Source: an uncultured Bacteroidales bacterium (GTDB lineage: Bacteria > Bacteroidota > Bacteroidia > Bacteroidales > UBA932). Taken from it: a stretch of DNA of 14,077 bases. Positions 1 to 6,744 of the stretch are shown piece by piece. The translations under genes were made by a program, and so were the position numbers. The stretch lies in the NCBI GenBank assembly GCA_946406275.1, contig CAMJJZ010000025.1, forward strand, positions 1 through 14,077. Reading direction: 5' to 3'. The notes beneath the pieces were generated by a model. The model worked only from the letters and a program-made list of their open reading frames with translations, made no database searches and was not told the DNA's origin. The number at the start of each line of letters is the position of its first letter. Position 1 is the first letter of the stretch.

Positions 1-632
1 TTCATCTTGATGGACCCCAGGTTGGAGATGTAAACGCTTGAGTAGCAGGGGTCATCAATAGCAAGGGACTTGGGATAGATGCCGTAATATTCCATACGCT
101 TGAGGCACCAGGACATTATGCGCCATGCAAAGCGCGGAAGATGGCTCAGGAACTTGAGGATGTCGTCAACTCCAACGCTCTGGTTCTCTCCGCGCACCTT
201 GGTCACAAACTTATGGACATAGGTGTGAACCTGTTCCATTGGAGACTCGCCGTCCGGATCCAGGACAAACTTTGCCATGGATTCCTCCGCATCGTCGGTG
301 AACCTGCGCTTTACGTTGAAGGCAACCTCGATTCTTTTCCTCTCGTAGAAATGACGGCCGGCGATGAAATAGTTCATCTTGGGCCTCAGAAGCACGGCCT
401 TTGCCAGCGCGGCTGTTATGAAATGGAACCAGGTATACTTGAATTCAGGATTCTGGGCATTCTTTTTGGCGAGGTACTTGTCCACCTCCGTGAGGTCCAC
501 GACCTCCCCAAGGACTGCTTCGTTCTCTATGCGGCTGCCGAACATATACGGCATCATAACGTGCACAGGATCCAGTCCGCGGAGACGGTAGGCATCCCAC
601 CGGTCTCCCCATCTGCTTTTGCGGTTTTGCAT
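1..632 (-). CDS. 2-oxoacid dehydrogenase E2-type (CAT-fold) acyltransferase, partial
   Basis: The reverse strand encodes about 210 residues from an ATG at 632 and runs off the left edge, so the C-terminus, where the HxxxDG active-site motif of this fold should lie, is not visible. The protein opens with MQNRKSRWGD. It then shows features I associate with the E2 catalytic core: FKYTWFHFITAALAKAV near residue 65, the segment RKRIEVAFNVKRRFTDDAEE about 30 residues later, and YISNLGSIK at the visible end, where E2 proteins have a T-x-SNLG segment. There is no lipoyl domain and no E3-binding domain before the core, and no E1 or E3 gene nearby. It may therefore be a stand-alone acyltransferase of the chloramphenicol-acetyltransferase superfamily and not part of a dehydrogenase complex. 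The family call rests on recalled motifs; the substrate is unknown. A plus-strand reading frame over the same DNA (141-656) has no family features and is a shadow. Confidence 0.75.
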   Translation of the reverse strand, partial: MQNRKSRWGDRWDAYRLRGLDPVHVMMPYMFGSRIENEAVLGEVVDLTEVDKYLAKKNAQNPEFKYTWFHFITAALAKAVLLRPKMNYFIAGRHFYERKRIEVAFNVKRRFTDDAEESMAKFVLDPDGESPMEQVHTYVHKFVTKVRGENQSVGVDDILKFLSHLPRFAWRIMSWCLKRMEYYGIYPKSLAIDDPCYSSVYISNLGSIKM

Positions 633-656
633 TGTTTAGGTTTCAGTTTCGCGTAG

Positions 657-684
657 CAAATATACGCAATTTTTGTTATATTTG
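657..684. promoter_or_regulatory. overlapping divergent Bacteroidetes-type promoters
   Basis: The 74-bp gap between the E2-like gene and amgK contains a perfect 8-bp inverted repeat, CAAATATA (657-664) and TATATTTG (677-684), separated by 12 bp. Each arm read outward matches the Bacteroidetes -7 consensus TAnnTTTG: the left arm for the minus-strand gene (ATG at 632), the right arm for amgK (ATG at 707). The -33 elements are weak. A TTTA lies 20 bp upstream of the minus-strand box, and no good TTTG lies upstream of the plus-strand box. If both work, each -33 region falls over the other promoter's -7 box, so the two genes would compete for polymerase. Confidence 0.5.
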
Positions 685-706
685 TAAACAAAAGAACACA
701 TGCACT

Positions 707-2125
707 ATGCCGGAAGGGATACTTAGACCGCTGTTTGAGTCATATACGGGACGGGCGCTGGAGGGGTTGGAGGAGCTGCCGTCGTCCGGGAGTAACAGGA
801 GGTATTTCCGCCTCACGGGAGGCACTCTCTCTCTGATTGGTGTCATTGGCACCAGCGTGGAGGAGAACAAGGCGTTCATCAAGCTTTCCAACCATTTCAG
901 GAGCAAGGGGTTGCCGGTGCCGGCGGTGCTGGCGGCCAGCGAGGATTCAAGTGCCTACATCCAGGAAGACCTTGGCGGGAACAACCTGTTTGACATGGTT
1001 TCCGCCGGCCGTGAAAGCGGCATCTATTCCGCATATGAGACGGATCTCCTTAATAAAGCCATAGAGGAACTCCCCCGCCTGCAGTTCAAGGGCGCGGAGG
1101 GCCTGAACTGGGACGATTGCCTCTACAAGGCATTCGACGCCCGCATGGTGGACTTTGACCTCAACTACTTCAAGTACTGCTTCCTCAAGGCTACGGAACT
1201 GGAATTCAACGAGGTCAAGCTGCAGGAGGATTTTGACCGCCTAAAAGTAGACCTTCTGGCAGAGGATAGCAACACCTTCATGCACAGGGATTTCCAGGCC
1301 CGGAACATCATGGTCCGGGACGGCGAGCCCTGCATAATTGACTTCCAGGGCGGCCGCCGCGGCCCCATCTATTACGATGTGGCATCCTTCGTTTGGCAGG
1401 CACGCTCCCGCTTCCCGGAAGCGCTCAGGGAAGAACTCATCCAGACATACCTCAGGGCCCTCAGGGAGTTCCGCAAGGTGGACGAAAAGCAGTTCATGGA
1501 GCGCCTCCGCCTGTTTGTGCTGTTCCGCACCCTTCAGGTGCTGGGCGCCTACGGCTTCCGCGGCTACTTTGAAAAGAAGCCGCACTTCCTTGCAAGTGTT
1601 CCGTATGCCTTGGCTAATCTCAGGACGCTCCTACGCACCCCGTTTGCCAGCTACCCTTACTTGAACAGCATCCTGGAGCAACTCACCCTAATGCCCCAGC
1701 TGAACGAAATCCCGCAGGACAAGCGCCTTCAGGTGCATATCTACAGCTTCGCATACAAGAAAGGTATCCCGGCCGATAACACCGGCAACGGTGGCGGCTA
1801 TGTCTTTGACTGCCGCTCCATAAACAATCCCGGCAAGTACGAGCACTTCCGCCAGTTCAACGGCACTGATCCTGAGGTGATTAAGTTCTTGGAGGACGAT
1901 GGCGAGGTCACGGTGTTCCTGGACAGCGTCTACAAGCTGGTGGACGCCCATGTGAAGCGCTTCATGGAACGCAAGTTCACAAACCTCCAGGTGTGCTTTG
2001 GCTGCACCGGCGGCCAGCACCGCAGCGTTTACTGCGCGGAGCACCTGGCAGAGCACCTGGCGCATAAATTCAACGTGAAGGTGCTACTCACCCATCGTGA
2101 AATGAACATGGAAAAGATACTGTAG
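707..2125 (+). CDS. amgK: AmgK-like MurNAc/GlcNAc anomeric kinase with fused RapZ C-terminal domain
   Basis: This 472-residue protein has two parts. Residues about 1-330 form an aminoglycoside-phosphotransferase-type kinase resembling AmgK, which phosphorylates MurNAc or GlcNAc at C1 in cell-wall recycling. Visible are the loop SSGSNRRYFRL (26-36), the catalytic loop FMHRDFQARN (191-200, with Asp195 and Asn200) and the metal-binding IDFQ (211-214). Residues about 341-466 match the C-terminal domain of RapZ, including YVFDCR (365-370) and GCTGGQHRS (432-440). In E. coli RapZ this domain senses glucosamine-6-phosphate. RapZ's own N-terminal ATPase is absent. The open frame extends back to 632, but the ATG at 707 gives the expected N-terminus and sits downstream of a TATATTTG box; the 25 codons before it overlap the divergent promoter. 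The uridylyltransferase gene starts 1 nt after the stop, so translation is probably coupled. The kinase assignment is good; a regulatory role for the RapZ domain is inference. Confidence 0.85.
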   Translation: MPEGILRPLFESYTGRALEGLEELPSSGSNRRYFRLTGGTLSLIGVIGTSVEENKAFIKLSNHFRSKGLPVPAVLAASEDSSAYIQEDLGGNNLFDMVSAGRESGIYSAYETDLLNKAIEELPRLQFKGAEGLNWDDCLYKAFDARMVDFDLNYFKYCFLKATELEFNEVKLQEDFDRLKVDLLAEDSNTFMHRDFQARNIMVRDGEPCIIDFQGGRRGPIYYDVASFVWQARSRFPEALREELIQTYLRALREFRKVDEKQFMERLRLFVLFRTLQVLGAYGFRGYFEKKPHFLASVPYALANLRTLLRTPFASYPYLNSILEQLTLMPQLNEIPQDKRLQVHIYSFAYKKGIPADNTGNGGGYVFDCRSINNPGKYEHFRQFNGTDPEVIKFLEDDGEVTVFLDSVYKLVDAHVKRFMERKFTNLQVCFGCTGGQHRSVYCAEHLAEHLAHKFNVKVLLTHREMNMEKIL

Positions 2126-2126
2126 C

Positions 2127-2861
2127 ATGAAGGCAATGGTATTTGCAGCGGGTCTGGGAACCCGCCTGAAGCCCCTCACGGACAAAATGCCCAAGGCATT
2201 GGTTCCCATTGTCGGCAAGCCGTTGCTATACCATGTAATGAATAAGCTCCGCGCCGCGGGGTACAGTGAGTTCATCGTCAACGTCCACCATTTCCCGGAG
2301 CAGATAAGGGATTACCTGGCGGGCACGGATTTCAACGTACGGATTTCTGACGAATCCTCCGAACTCCTTGAAACCGGCGGCGGCATCCTTCACGCGGAGG
2401 ATCTGATTCTCCCCACGGAGGAGCCTTTCCTTGTACACAACGTAGACATCGTCTCAAACCTGGACCTTGCATGGCTCCGTGAGAAAACGCGCCCTGAGGC
2501 CCTTGCAACGCTGGTTGTGAGTGACAGGTCCACCCGCAGGTATCTCCTTTTTGACGATGATATGCGCCTGGTTGGATGGACTGACACCTCCACCGGAGAG
2601 GTCCGATCTCCGCACCCCGGACTGGACCCGTCAAAGTACCGCAAACTGGCCTTCGCGGGCGTTCACAACCTGTCCCCGCGCATCTTCGAATGCATGCGCG
2701 CCAATGGCTTCACGGGCCGCTTCCCCATCATGGACTTCTACCTCAGAGTCTGCGCCCTGGAACCCATCTTCGGCGTCACTCCTGAAAATCTGCAACTTGT
2801 GGACGCCGGAAAATTAGAATCCCTACCCAAAGCGGAAGAAATAATTAAGATTTATTTGTAA
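2127..2861 (+). CDS. murU: MurU-like N-acetylmuramate-1-phosphate uridylyltransferase
   Basis: This is a 244-residue sugar-1-phosphate nucleotidyltransferase. It shows the nucleotide-binding signature AAGLGTRLKPLT (7-18), PKALVP (22-27), ETGGG (82-86) and the metal-binding Asp107 in HNVDIV. Length and motifs fit the RfbA/GlmU N-terminal fold and MurU, which is slightly over 220 residues in Pseudomonas. There is no C-terminal left-handed beta-helix acyltransferase domain, so it is not GlmU. The ATG lies 1 nt after the amgK stop (TAG-C-ATG), and the kinase/uridylyltransferase pairing is the main reason for choosing MurU over other nucleotidyltransferases. The pair would convert recycled MurNAc to UDP-MurNAc, bypassing de novo synthesis by MurA and MurB. 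The exact sugar and nucleotide are not shown by sequence alone; ADP- or GDP-linked heptose or mannose pathways are the main alternative. Confidence 0.8.
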   Translation: MKAMVFAAGLGTRLKPLTDKMPKALVPIVGKPLLYHVMNKLRAAGYSEFIVNVHHFPEQIRDYLAGTDFNVRISDESSELLETGGGILHAEDLILPTEEPFLVHNVDIVSNLDLAWLREKTRPEALATLVVSDRSTRRYLLFDDDMRLVGWTDTSTGEVRSPHPGLDPSKYRKLAFAGVHNLSPRIFECMRANGFTGRFPIMDFYLRVCALEPIFGVTPENLQLVDAGKLESLPKAEEIIKIYL

Positions 2862-2908
2862 TTGTCAAAAATAATAACGAAATTGTAAGCAAATTTGAAA
2901 AATAGCTT

Positions 2909-4066
2909 ATGAGCGCAATAGGAAACATCAACGGCAAAGCACCCAAAGGCCTGATACTGGTTGTAAATACCGGTTCCATCACCACAAAGTTCGCGGTTTA
3001 CAAGGACGGAGACATCCTTCTTGACAAGAAACTGGAGCACTCCGTGCAGGAGCTTTCCAAGTTTGCGGACGTGATGGACCAGGACGAAATGCGTACCAAG
3101 GCAATCACTGATGCCCTCAAGGAGTGTGGAATACGCCTGGAAGACATCGATATTGTGATGTGCCGCGGCGGCCTTTTCACTCCCTGCATCACGGGTGTGT
3201 ACAACGTTAACGCGGATATGCGCGAGGTCCTTTCATCGTCCCGTGAAGGCAACCACGCCTGCAACCTGAGCGCCCTCATCGGAGACAACATCGCCCAGGA
3301 GATCAACAAACTCCGAGGCAAGGACGGTCCCTTCGGCCCCTGCGTGGCATACGTTGCAGACCCCCCTATGGCAGACGAAATGCTCCCTGAGTGCCACGTG
3401 GGCGGCATCCCGGAGTTCCCTCGCCGTACCCTTTTCCATGCACTCAACACGCGCGCCATCATGCGCAGGTATCTGCGTGACACCGGCCGCAAGGCAGAGG
3501 ATACCACTGCCATCATTTGCCACATGGGCGGCGGCGTAACCATCTCAACCCACCGCGGCGGAAAGGTCATCGACACGTCCCACGGCCTTGGCGGCGACGG
3601 CCCCATCACCCCGGAACGCGCCGGTTGCTGCCCTCCTTACCCCCTCATCGACATGTGCTACAGCGGCAAATACACCAAACAGGAAGTCAAGAAGAAACTC
3701 ATAGGCAAGGGCGGTGCCGTGGCATACTTCGGCACCAACGACATGCGTGAAATAGTCCAGAAGGCCAAGGAAGGCATTCCGGAGTACGTTGTGTTCATGA
3801 AGGCCTTCGTCCTCAACATCGCCAAGTACATCGTGGCCCAGGGCGCCCTGGTGGAGGGAAAGGTGGACGTCATCATCCTCACCGGAGGCGTTGCATTCAG
3901 CAAGGACATCACGGATGCAATCACCAAGAAGGTGAGCTGGGTGGCTCCCGTAAAGGTTTATCCCGGAGAGAACGAACTTGAGTCCCTGGCAGAGAACGGC
4001 TACATTATCCTTGCCGGAGCAACCAAGATCCACACCTACAACAAGGACAGAATCATAGAAGACTAA
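2909..4066 (+). CDS. buk: butyrate kinase family (butyrate / branched-chain fatty acid kinase)
   Basis: This is a 385-residue acetokinase-family enzyme, somewhat longer than the usual 355-360 residues of butyrate kinase because of about 14 extra N-terminal residues. Blocks typical of the family follow in order: LVVNTGSITTKFAVY, CRGGLFTPCITGVYNVN, GNHACNLSALIGDNIA, YVADPPMADE, the FHALNTRA segment, HMGGGVTISTHRGGKVIDTS, GDGPITPERAG, GKGGAVAYFGTND and LTGGVAFSKD. It would interconvert acyl phosphate plus ADP with the free acid plus ATP in the cytoplasm. The usual N-terminal NPGSTSTK is NTGSITTK here, so it may be a divergent paralogue. It heads a run with an aminotransferase and a 2-oxoacid oxidoreductase, which favours branched substrates such as isobutyryl or isovaleryl phosphate; that is inference. 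No phosphotransbutyrylase gene is in the window. The 47-bp upstream gap is AT-rich without a convincing promoter, so read-through from murU is possible. Confidence 0.85.
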   Translation: MSAIGNINGKAPKGLILVVNTGSITTKFAVYKDGDILLDKKLEHSVQELSKFADVMDQDEMRTKAITDALKECGIRLEDIDIVMCRGGLFTPCITGVYNVNADMREVLSSSREGNHACNLSALIGDNIAQEINKLRGKDGPFGPCVAYVADPPMADEMLPECHVGGIPEFPRRTLFHALNTRAIMRRYLRDTGRKAEDTTAIICHMGGGVTISTHRGGKVIDTSHGLGGDGPITPERAGCCPPYPLIDMCYSGKYTKQEVKKKLIGKGGAVAYFGTNDMREIVQKAKEGIPEYVVFMKAFVLNIAKYIVAQGALVEGKVDVIILTGGVAFSKDITDAITKKVSWVAPVKVYPGENELESLAENGYIILAGATKIHTYNKDRIIED

Positions 4067-4090
4067 TACCAAAACACATAACTAATAACC

Positions 4091-5134
4091 ATGGCAGAAA
4101 TCGATTATTCAAAACGTTCGTTCAATTACTATCCCACCAACGCCATCGTCTACACAACATGCGAAGGTGGCAGGTGGTCCAAACCGGTAGTAACAGACGA
4201 TTTCCATTTCAATCTCCACTGCTTTGCAGGAGTGTTCCACTATGCTCCTTCATGCTTCGAGGGCCTCAAGGCATACCGCGGTGCAGACGGCCGCGTGCGC
4301 ATGTTCCGTCCCGATGAGAACGCAAAGCGCATGGCATCCAGCGCCCAGTATCTGGACATGCCTTATCCCAACATGGAGATGTTCATAGACCTCTGCGTCA
4401 AATGCGTCCAGGCCAACTGGGAGCACATCCCTCCGTTTGAGAGCGGCGCATCCCTGTACCTCAGGCCCGTCCTCTTTGGTATCAACCCCCAGCTGGGCAT
4501 CAAGAGCGCCAACGACGTAATGTTCGCCGTAATGGCATCGGGTGTGGGAACATACTCCGGAGCAAAGGCCCTGGTTCCCGGTACCGCAGTCCTGTCCCGC
4601 AACTATGACCGCGCCGCCACCTACGGCTCCGGCGGATACAAACTGGGCGCAAACTACGCACAGTCCCTGCACGCATACAACCTTGCACACAAGATGGGAT
4701 ACAGGGAACTCCTGTTCCTGGACAGCGCAACCCATACGCATATCGAGGAGTTCGGATCGTCCAACTTCTTCGCCATCAAGCACGGCTGCTACATCACCCC
4801 CAACTCCCCCAGCGTGCTTCCTTCCATCACCAACAAGAGCCTCCGCAAGGTGGCCGAGGAGTTCGGCCTCAAGGTAGAGCGCCGCACCATCTTCATCGAC
4901 GAACTGGAAACCTTCGAGGAAGTGAACTCCTGCGGTACCGCCGTGGTCATCACCCCTATCTCCAGAATCGACGATAAGGTCACCCTGGAAAGCGGCACCA
5001 TCACCCGTGAATACAAGTACGGAGAGGAGTGCGGCCCCATCAGCGCCAAGCTCTACAACCGCATCGTGGGCATCCAGAAAGGCCTGGAGGAAGACACCTA
5101 CGGCTGGTGCATGTTCGTGAACGATCCCAAGTAA
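4091..5134 (+). CDS. ilvE: branched-chain amino acid aminotransferase
   Basis: This is a 347-residue class IV PLP aminotransferase of the long (type II, eukaryote-like) branched-chain family. Supporting segments are FHYAPSCFEGLKAYRG (49-64), FRPDENAKRM (72-81), and SGGYKLGANYA (180-190), whose Lys184 is the expected Schiff-base lysine. FGSSNFFAI follows near 221-229 and TPISRID lies near the C-terminus. It transfers the amino group between valine, leucine or isoleucine and 2-oxoglutarate. It lies 24 nt after the butyrate-kinase gene, and its stop overlaps the start of the TPR gene as TAATG. In this operon it probably supplies, or uses, the branched-chain 2-oxoacids handled by the downstream ferredoxin oxidoreductase. 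The ATG at 4091 gives the usual N-terminus, so no other start is needed. Confidence 0.93.
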   Translation: MAEIDYSKRSFNYYPTNAIVYTTCEGGRWSKPVVTDDFHFNLHCFAGVFHYAPSCFEGLKAYRGADGRVRMFRPDENAKRMASSAQYLDMPYPNMEMFIDLCVKCVQANWEHIPPFESGASLYLRPVLFGINPQLGIKSANDVMFAVMASGVGTYSGAKALVPGTAVLSRNYDRAATYGSGGYKLGANYAQSLHAYNLAHKMGYRELLFLDSATHTHIEEFGSSNFFAIKHGCYITPNSPSVLPSITNKSLRKVAEEFGLKVERRTIFIDELETFEEVNSCGTAVVITPISRIDDKVTLESGTITREYKYGEECGPISAKLYNRIVGIQKGLEEDTYGWCMFVNDPK

Positions 5135-5403
5135 TGAAGCAGAAGCTACGGGATCTCCTGGAAGCCAGCAAGGCCGATGAAGCCATCGCCGCGGCGGAAC
5201 AGTACCGCGCAGAAGGCGGAGTCATGGACGATGAACTCTTTTACCTCCTTGGCAACGCCTGGCGCAAGAAGGGCAACTGGCAGATGGCCATGAACAACTA
5301 TTTGGAAGCCATCCACCTTAACCCGGAAAGCCCGGCACAGCAGGCTCTGGACATAGCAAACGAGATCCTAGCCTTCTACAACAAAGATATGTACAACCAA
5401 TAA
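5134..5403 (+). CDS. small TPR-repeat protein in the oxidoreductase operon
   Basis: This is an 89-residue, soluble, all-helical protein. The frame is open from 5029, but the earlier part lies over the end of ilvE and reads as an Arg/His-rich shadow. The ATG at 5134, overlapping the ilvE stop as TAATG, gives a clean N-terminus (MKQKLRDLLEASKADEAIAA). Residues about 32-65 form a recognisable tetratricopeptide repeat, with the LFYLLGNAWRKKGNWQMAMN pattern followed by YLEAIHLNP. One or two helical hairpins fit on either side. Such repeats bind partner proteins. Its position, coupled to ilvE and 12 nt before the ferredoxin gene, suggests a role in assembling or linking the 2-oxoacid oxidoreductase. 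From memory, similar small TPR genes sit beside this oxidoreductase in other Bacteroidetes. No enzymatic function is implied. Confidence 0.85.
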   Translation: MKQKLRDLLEASKADEAIAAAEQYRAEGGVMDDELFYLLGNAWRKKGNWQMAMNNYLEAIHLNPESPAQQALDIANEILAFYNKDMYNQ

Positions 5404-5415
5404 ACTATAACTGAT

Positions 5416-5646
5416 ATGGCTAAAATGAAAGGAGCGACAGTGGTAGACATAGAACGCTGCAAGGGCTGTGGCCTGTGCATCGTGGCATGTCCCCTGAACG
5501 TTCTTGCCCTAACCACCAAAAACGTGAACCAGAAGGGGTACAACTACGCCCAGACGGTTCTGGAAGACACCTGCACAGGCTGCGCATCCTGCGCAATAGT
5601 GTGCCCGGACGGATGTATCAGCGTATATCGTAAAAAGGAGGAGTAA
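5416..5646 (+). CDS. vorD: 2x[4Fe-4S] ferredoxin subunit of 2-oxoacid:ferredoxin oxidoreductase
   Basis: This 76-residue ferredoxin-type protein has two complete CxxCxxCxxxCP cluster motifs: Cys15, 18, 21 and 25 followed by Pro26, and Cys53, 56, 59 and 63 followed by Pro64. Each should bind a [4Fe-4S] cluster. It is the delta subunit of a four-subunit (Vor/Kor-type) 2-oxoacid oxidoreductase, carrying electrons from the thiamine-diphosphate subunit to an external ferredoxin. The gene is 12 nt after the TPR gene and 2 nt before the alpha-subunit gene. Its last codons contain the purine-rich ribosome-binding site for the next gene, so the two are tightly linked. The symbol follows the Vor convention; porD or korD would be equally defensible from sequence. 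Confidence 0.9.
   Translation: MAKMKGATVVDIERCKGCGLCIVACPLNVLALTTKNVNQKGYNYAQTVLEDTCTGCASCAIVCPDGCISVYRKKEE
5635..5643 (+). promoter_or_regulatory. strong Shine-Dalgarno for the alpha subunit
   Basis: AAGGAGGAG, at the very end of the ferredoxin gene, is a near-perfect anti-16S match 5 nt before the ATG at 5649. Most genes in this window have only A-rich leaders, as is usual in Bacteroidetes, so this site stands out. Confidence 0.7.
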
Positions 5647-5648
5647 TT

Positions 5649-6731
5649 ATGGCAGAGAAAGAAATCACCCTCATGAAAGGCAATGAGGCCATTGCCCACG
5701 CCGCCATCCGCTGCGGCTGCGACGGTTACTTCGGTTACCCTATCACTCCGCAGAGTGAGGTCCTTGAAACCCTGGCCGCTGAAAAGCCCTGGGAGACCAC
5801 CGGCATGGTAGTTCTCCAGGCAGAGTCGGAGGTAGCCTCCATCAACATGGTATACGGCGGCGCCGCAACCGGAAAGAAGGTCATGACATCGTCCTCCTCC
5901 CCGGGTATCTCCCTCATGCAGGAAGGCATTTCCTACATGGCAGGCGCTGAACTTCCGGCACTTATCGTCAACGTTTCCCGCGGCGGCCCCGGCCTTGGCA
6001 CCATCCAGCCTTCCCAGGCGGATTACTTCCAGACCGTGAAAGGCGGCGGCCACGGAGACTATCGTCTTATAACCCTTGCCCCCGCATCCGTACAGGAAAT
6101 GGCGGACTTCGTGGACCTTGCCTTCGAGCTGGCTTTCCGCTACCGTAACCCTGCCATGATCCTGAGCGACGGCGCCATCGGCCAGATGATGGAAAAGGTG
6201 GTCCTTCCTCCTTTCAAGCCCCGCCGCACCACGGAAGAGATTGCCAAGGAATGCCCTTGGGCAACCACCGGCCGCATAGGCATGCGCAAGCCCAACATCA
6301 TCACCTCCCTTGAACTCCGTTCGGAGGAAATGGAGCAGAACAACCTCCGCATCCAGGCCAAGTACCGCGTCATAGAGGAAAAGGAAGTCCGCTATGAAGA
6401 GTACATGACGGAAGATGCTGAATATCTGATTGTTGCATTCGGCTCCGCCGCCCGTATCGCAAAGAAGGTCATTGCCATCGCACGCGAAGAGGGTATCAAG
6501 GTGGGACTCCTCAGGCCCATCACCCTCTGGCCTTTCCCTTCCAAGAAGATCGGAGAACTGGGCAAGAAGGTAAAGGGCATCCTCTCCCTGGAGATCAACG
6601 CCGGCCAGATGGTGGAAGACATCAAGCTTGCCGTAGAATGCAACGTCCCCGTGAAGTGGTACGGCCGTCTTGGCGGTATCATCCCGGAGCCGGAAGAGGT
6701 TGTTAACGAGATTAAGAAAATGACCCTTTAA
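5649..6731 (+). CDS. vorB: 2-oxoacid:ferredoxin oxidoreductase alpha subunit (VorB/KorA type)
   Basis: This 360-residue protein carries the pyrimidine-binding and transketolase C-terminal-like domains of the pyruvate/2-oxoacid ferredoxin oxidoreductase family. Near the N-terminus are KGNEAIAHAAIRCGCDGYFGYPITPQ-type features (residues 10-35), including the conserved YPITP at 30-34. The segment with QAESEVASINMVYGGAATGK (about 57-76), a later SRGGPGLGT and the C-terminal LRPITLWPFP (near 288-297) also fit. It forms the thiamine-diphosphate active site with the beta subunit and makes acyl-CoA, CO2 and reduced ferredoxin from a 2-oxoacid plus CoA, or the reverse. The four-gene split (delta, alpha, beta, gamma) fits valine- or 2-oxoglutarate-type enzymes. 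The adjoining ilvE and butyrate-kinase genes favour branched-chain 2-oxoacids, but 2-oxoglutarate cannot be excluded. A 424-residue minus-strand frame over this gene (5544-6818) is a compositional shadow. Confidence 0.9.
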   Translation: MAEKEITLMKGNEAIAHAAIRCGCDGYFGYPITPQSEVLETLAAEKPWETTGMVVLQAESEVASINMVYGGAATGKKVMTSSSSPGISLMQEGISYMAGAELPALIVNVSRGGPGLGTIQPSQADYFQTVKGGGHGDYRLITLAPASVQEMADFVDLAFELAFRYRNPAMILSDGAIGQMMEKVVLPPFKPRRTTEEIAKECPWATTGRIGMRKPNIITSLELRSEEMEQNNLRIQAKYRVIEEKEVRYEEYMTEDAEYLIVAFGSAARIAKKVIAIAREEGIKVGLLRPITLWPFPSKKIGELGKKVKGILSLEINAGQMVEDIKLAVECNVPVKWYGRLGGIIPEPEEVVNEIKKMTL

Positions 6732-6744
6732 TGTGCTGCGCCTT

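Noticed and set aside
141..656. A 171-residue plus-strand open frame at the left edge
   Set aside because: The minus strand reads as an E2-type acyltransferase with conserved segments; the plus frame runs through its promoter and has no family features.
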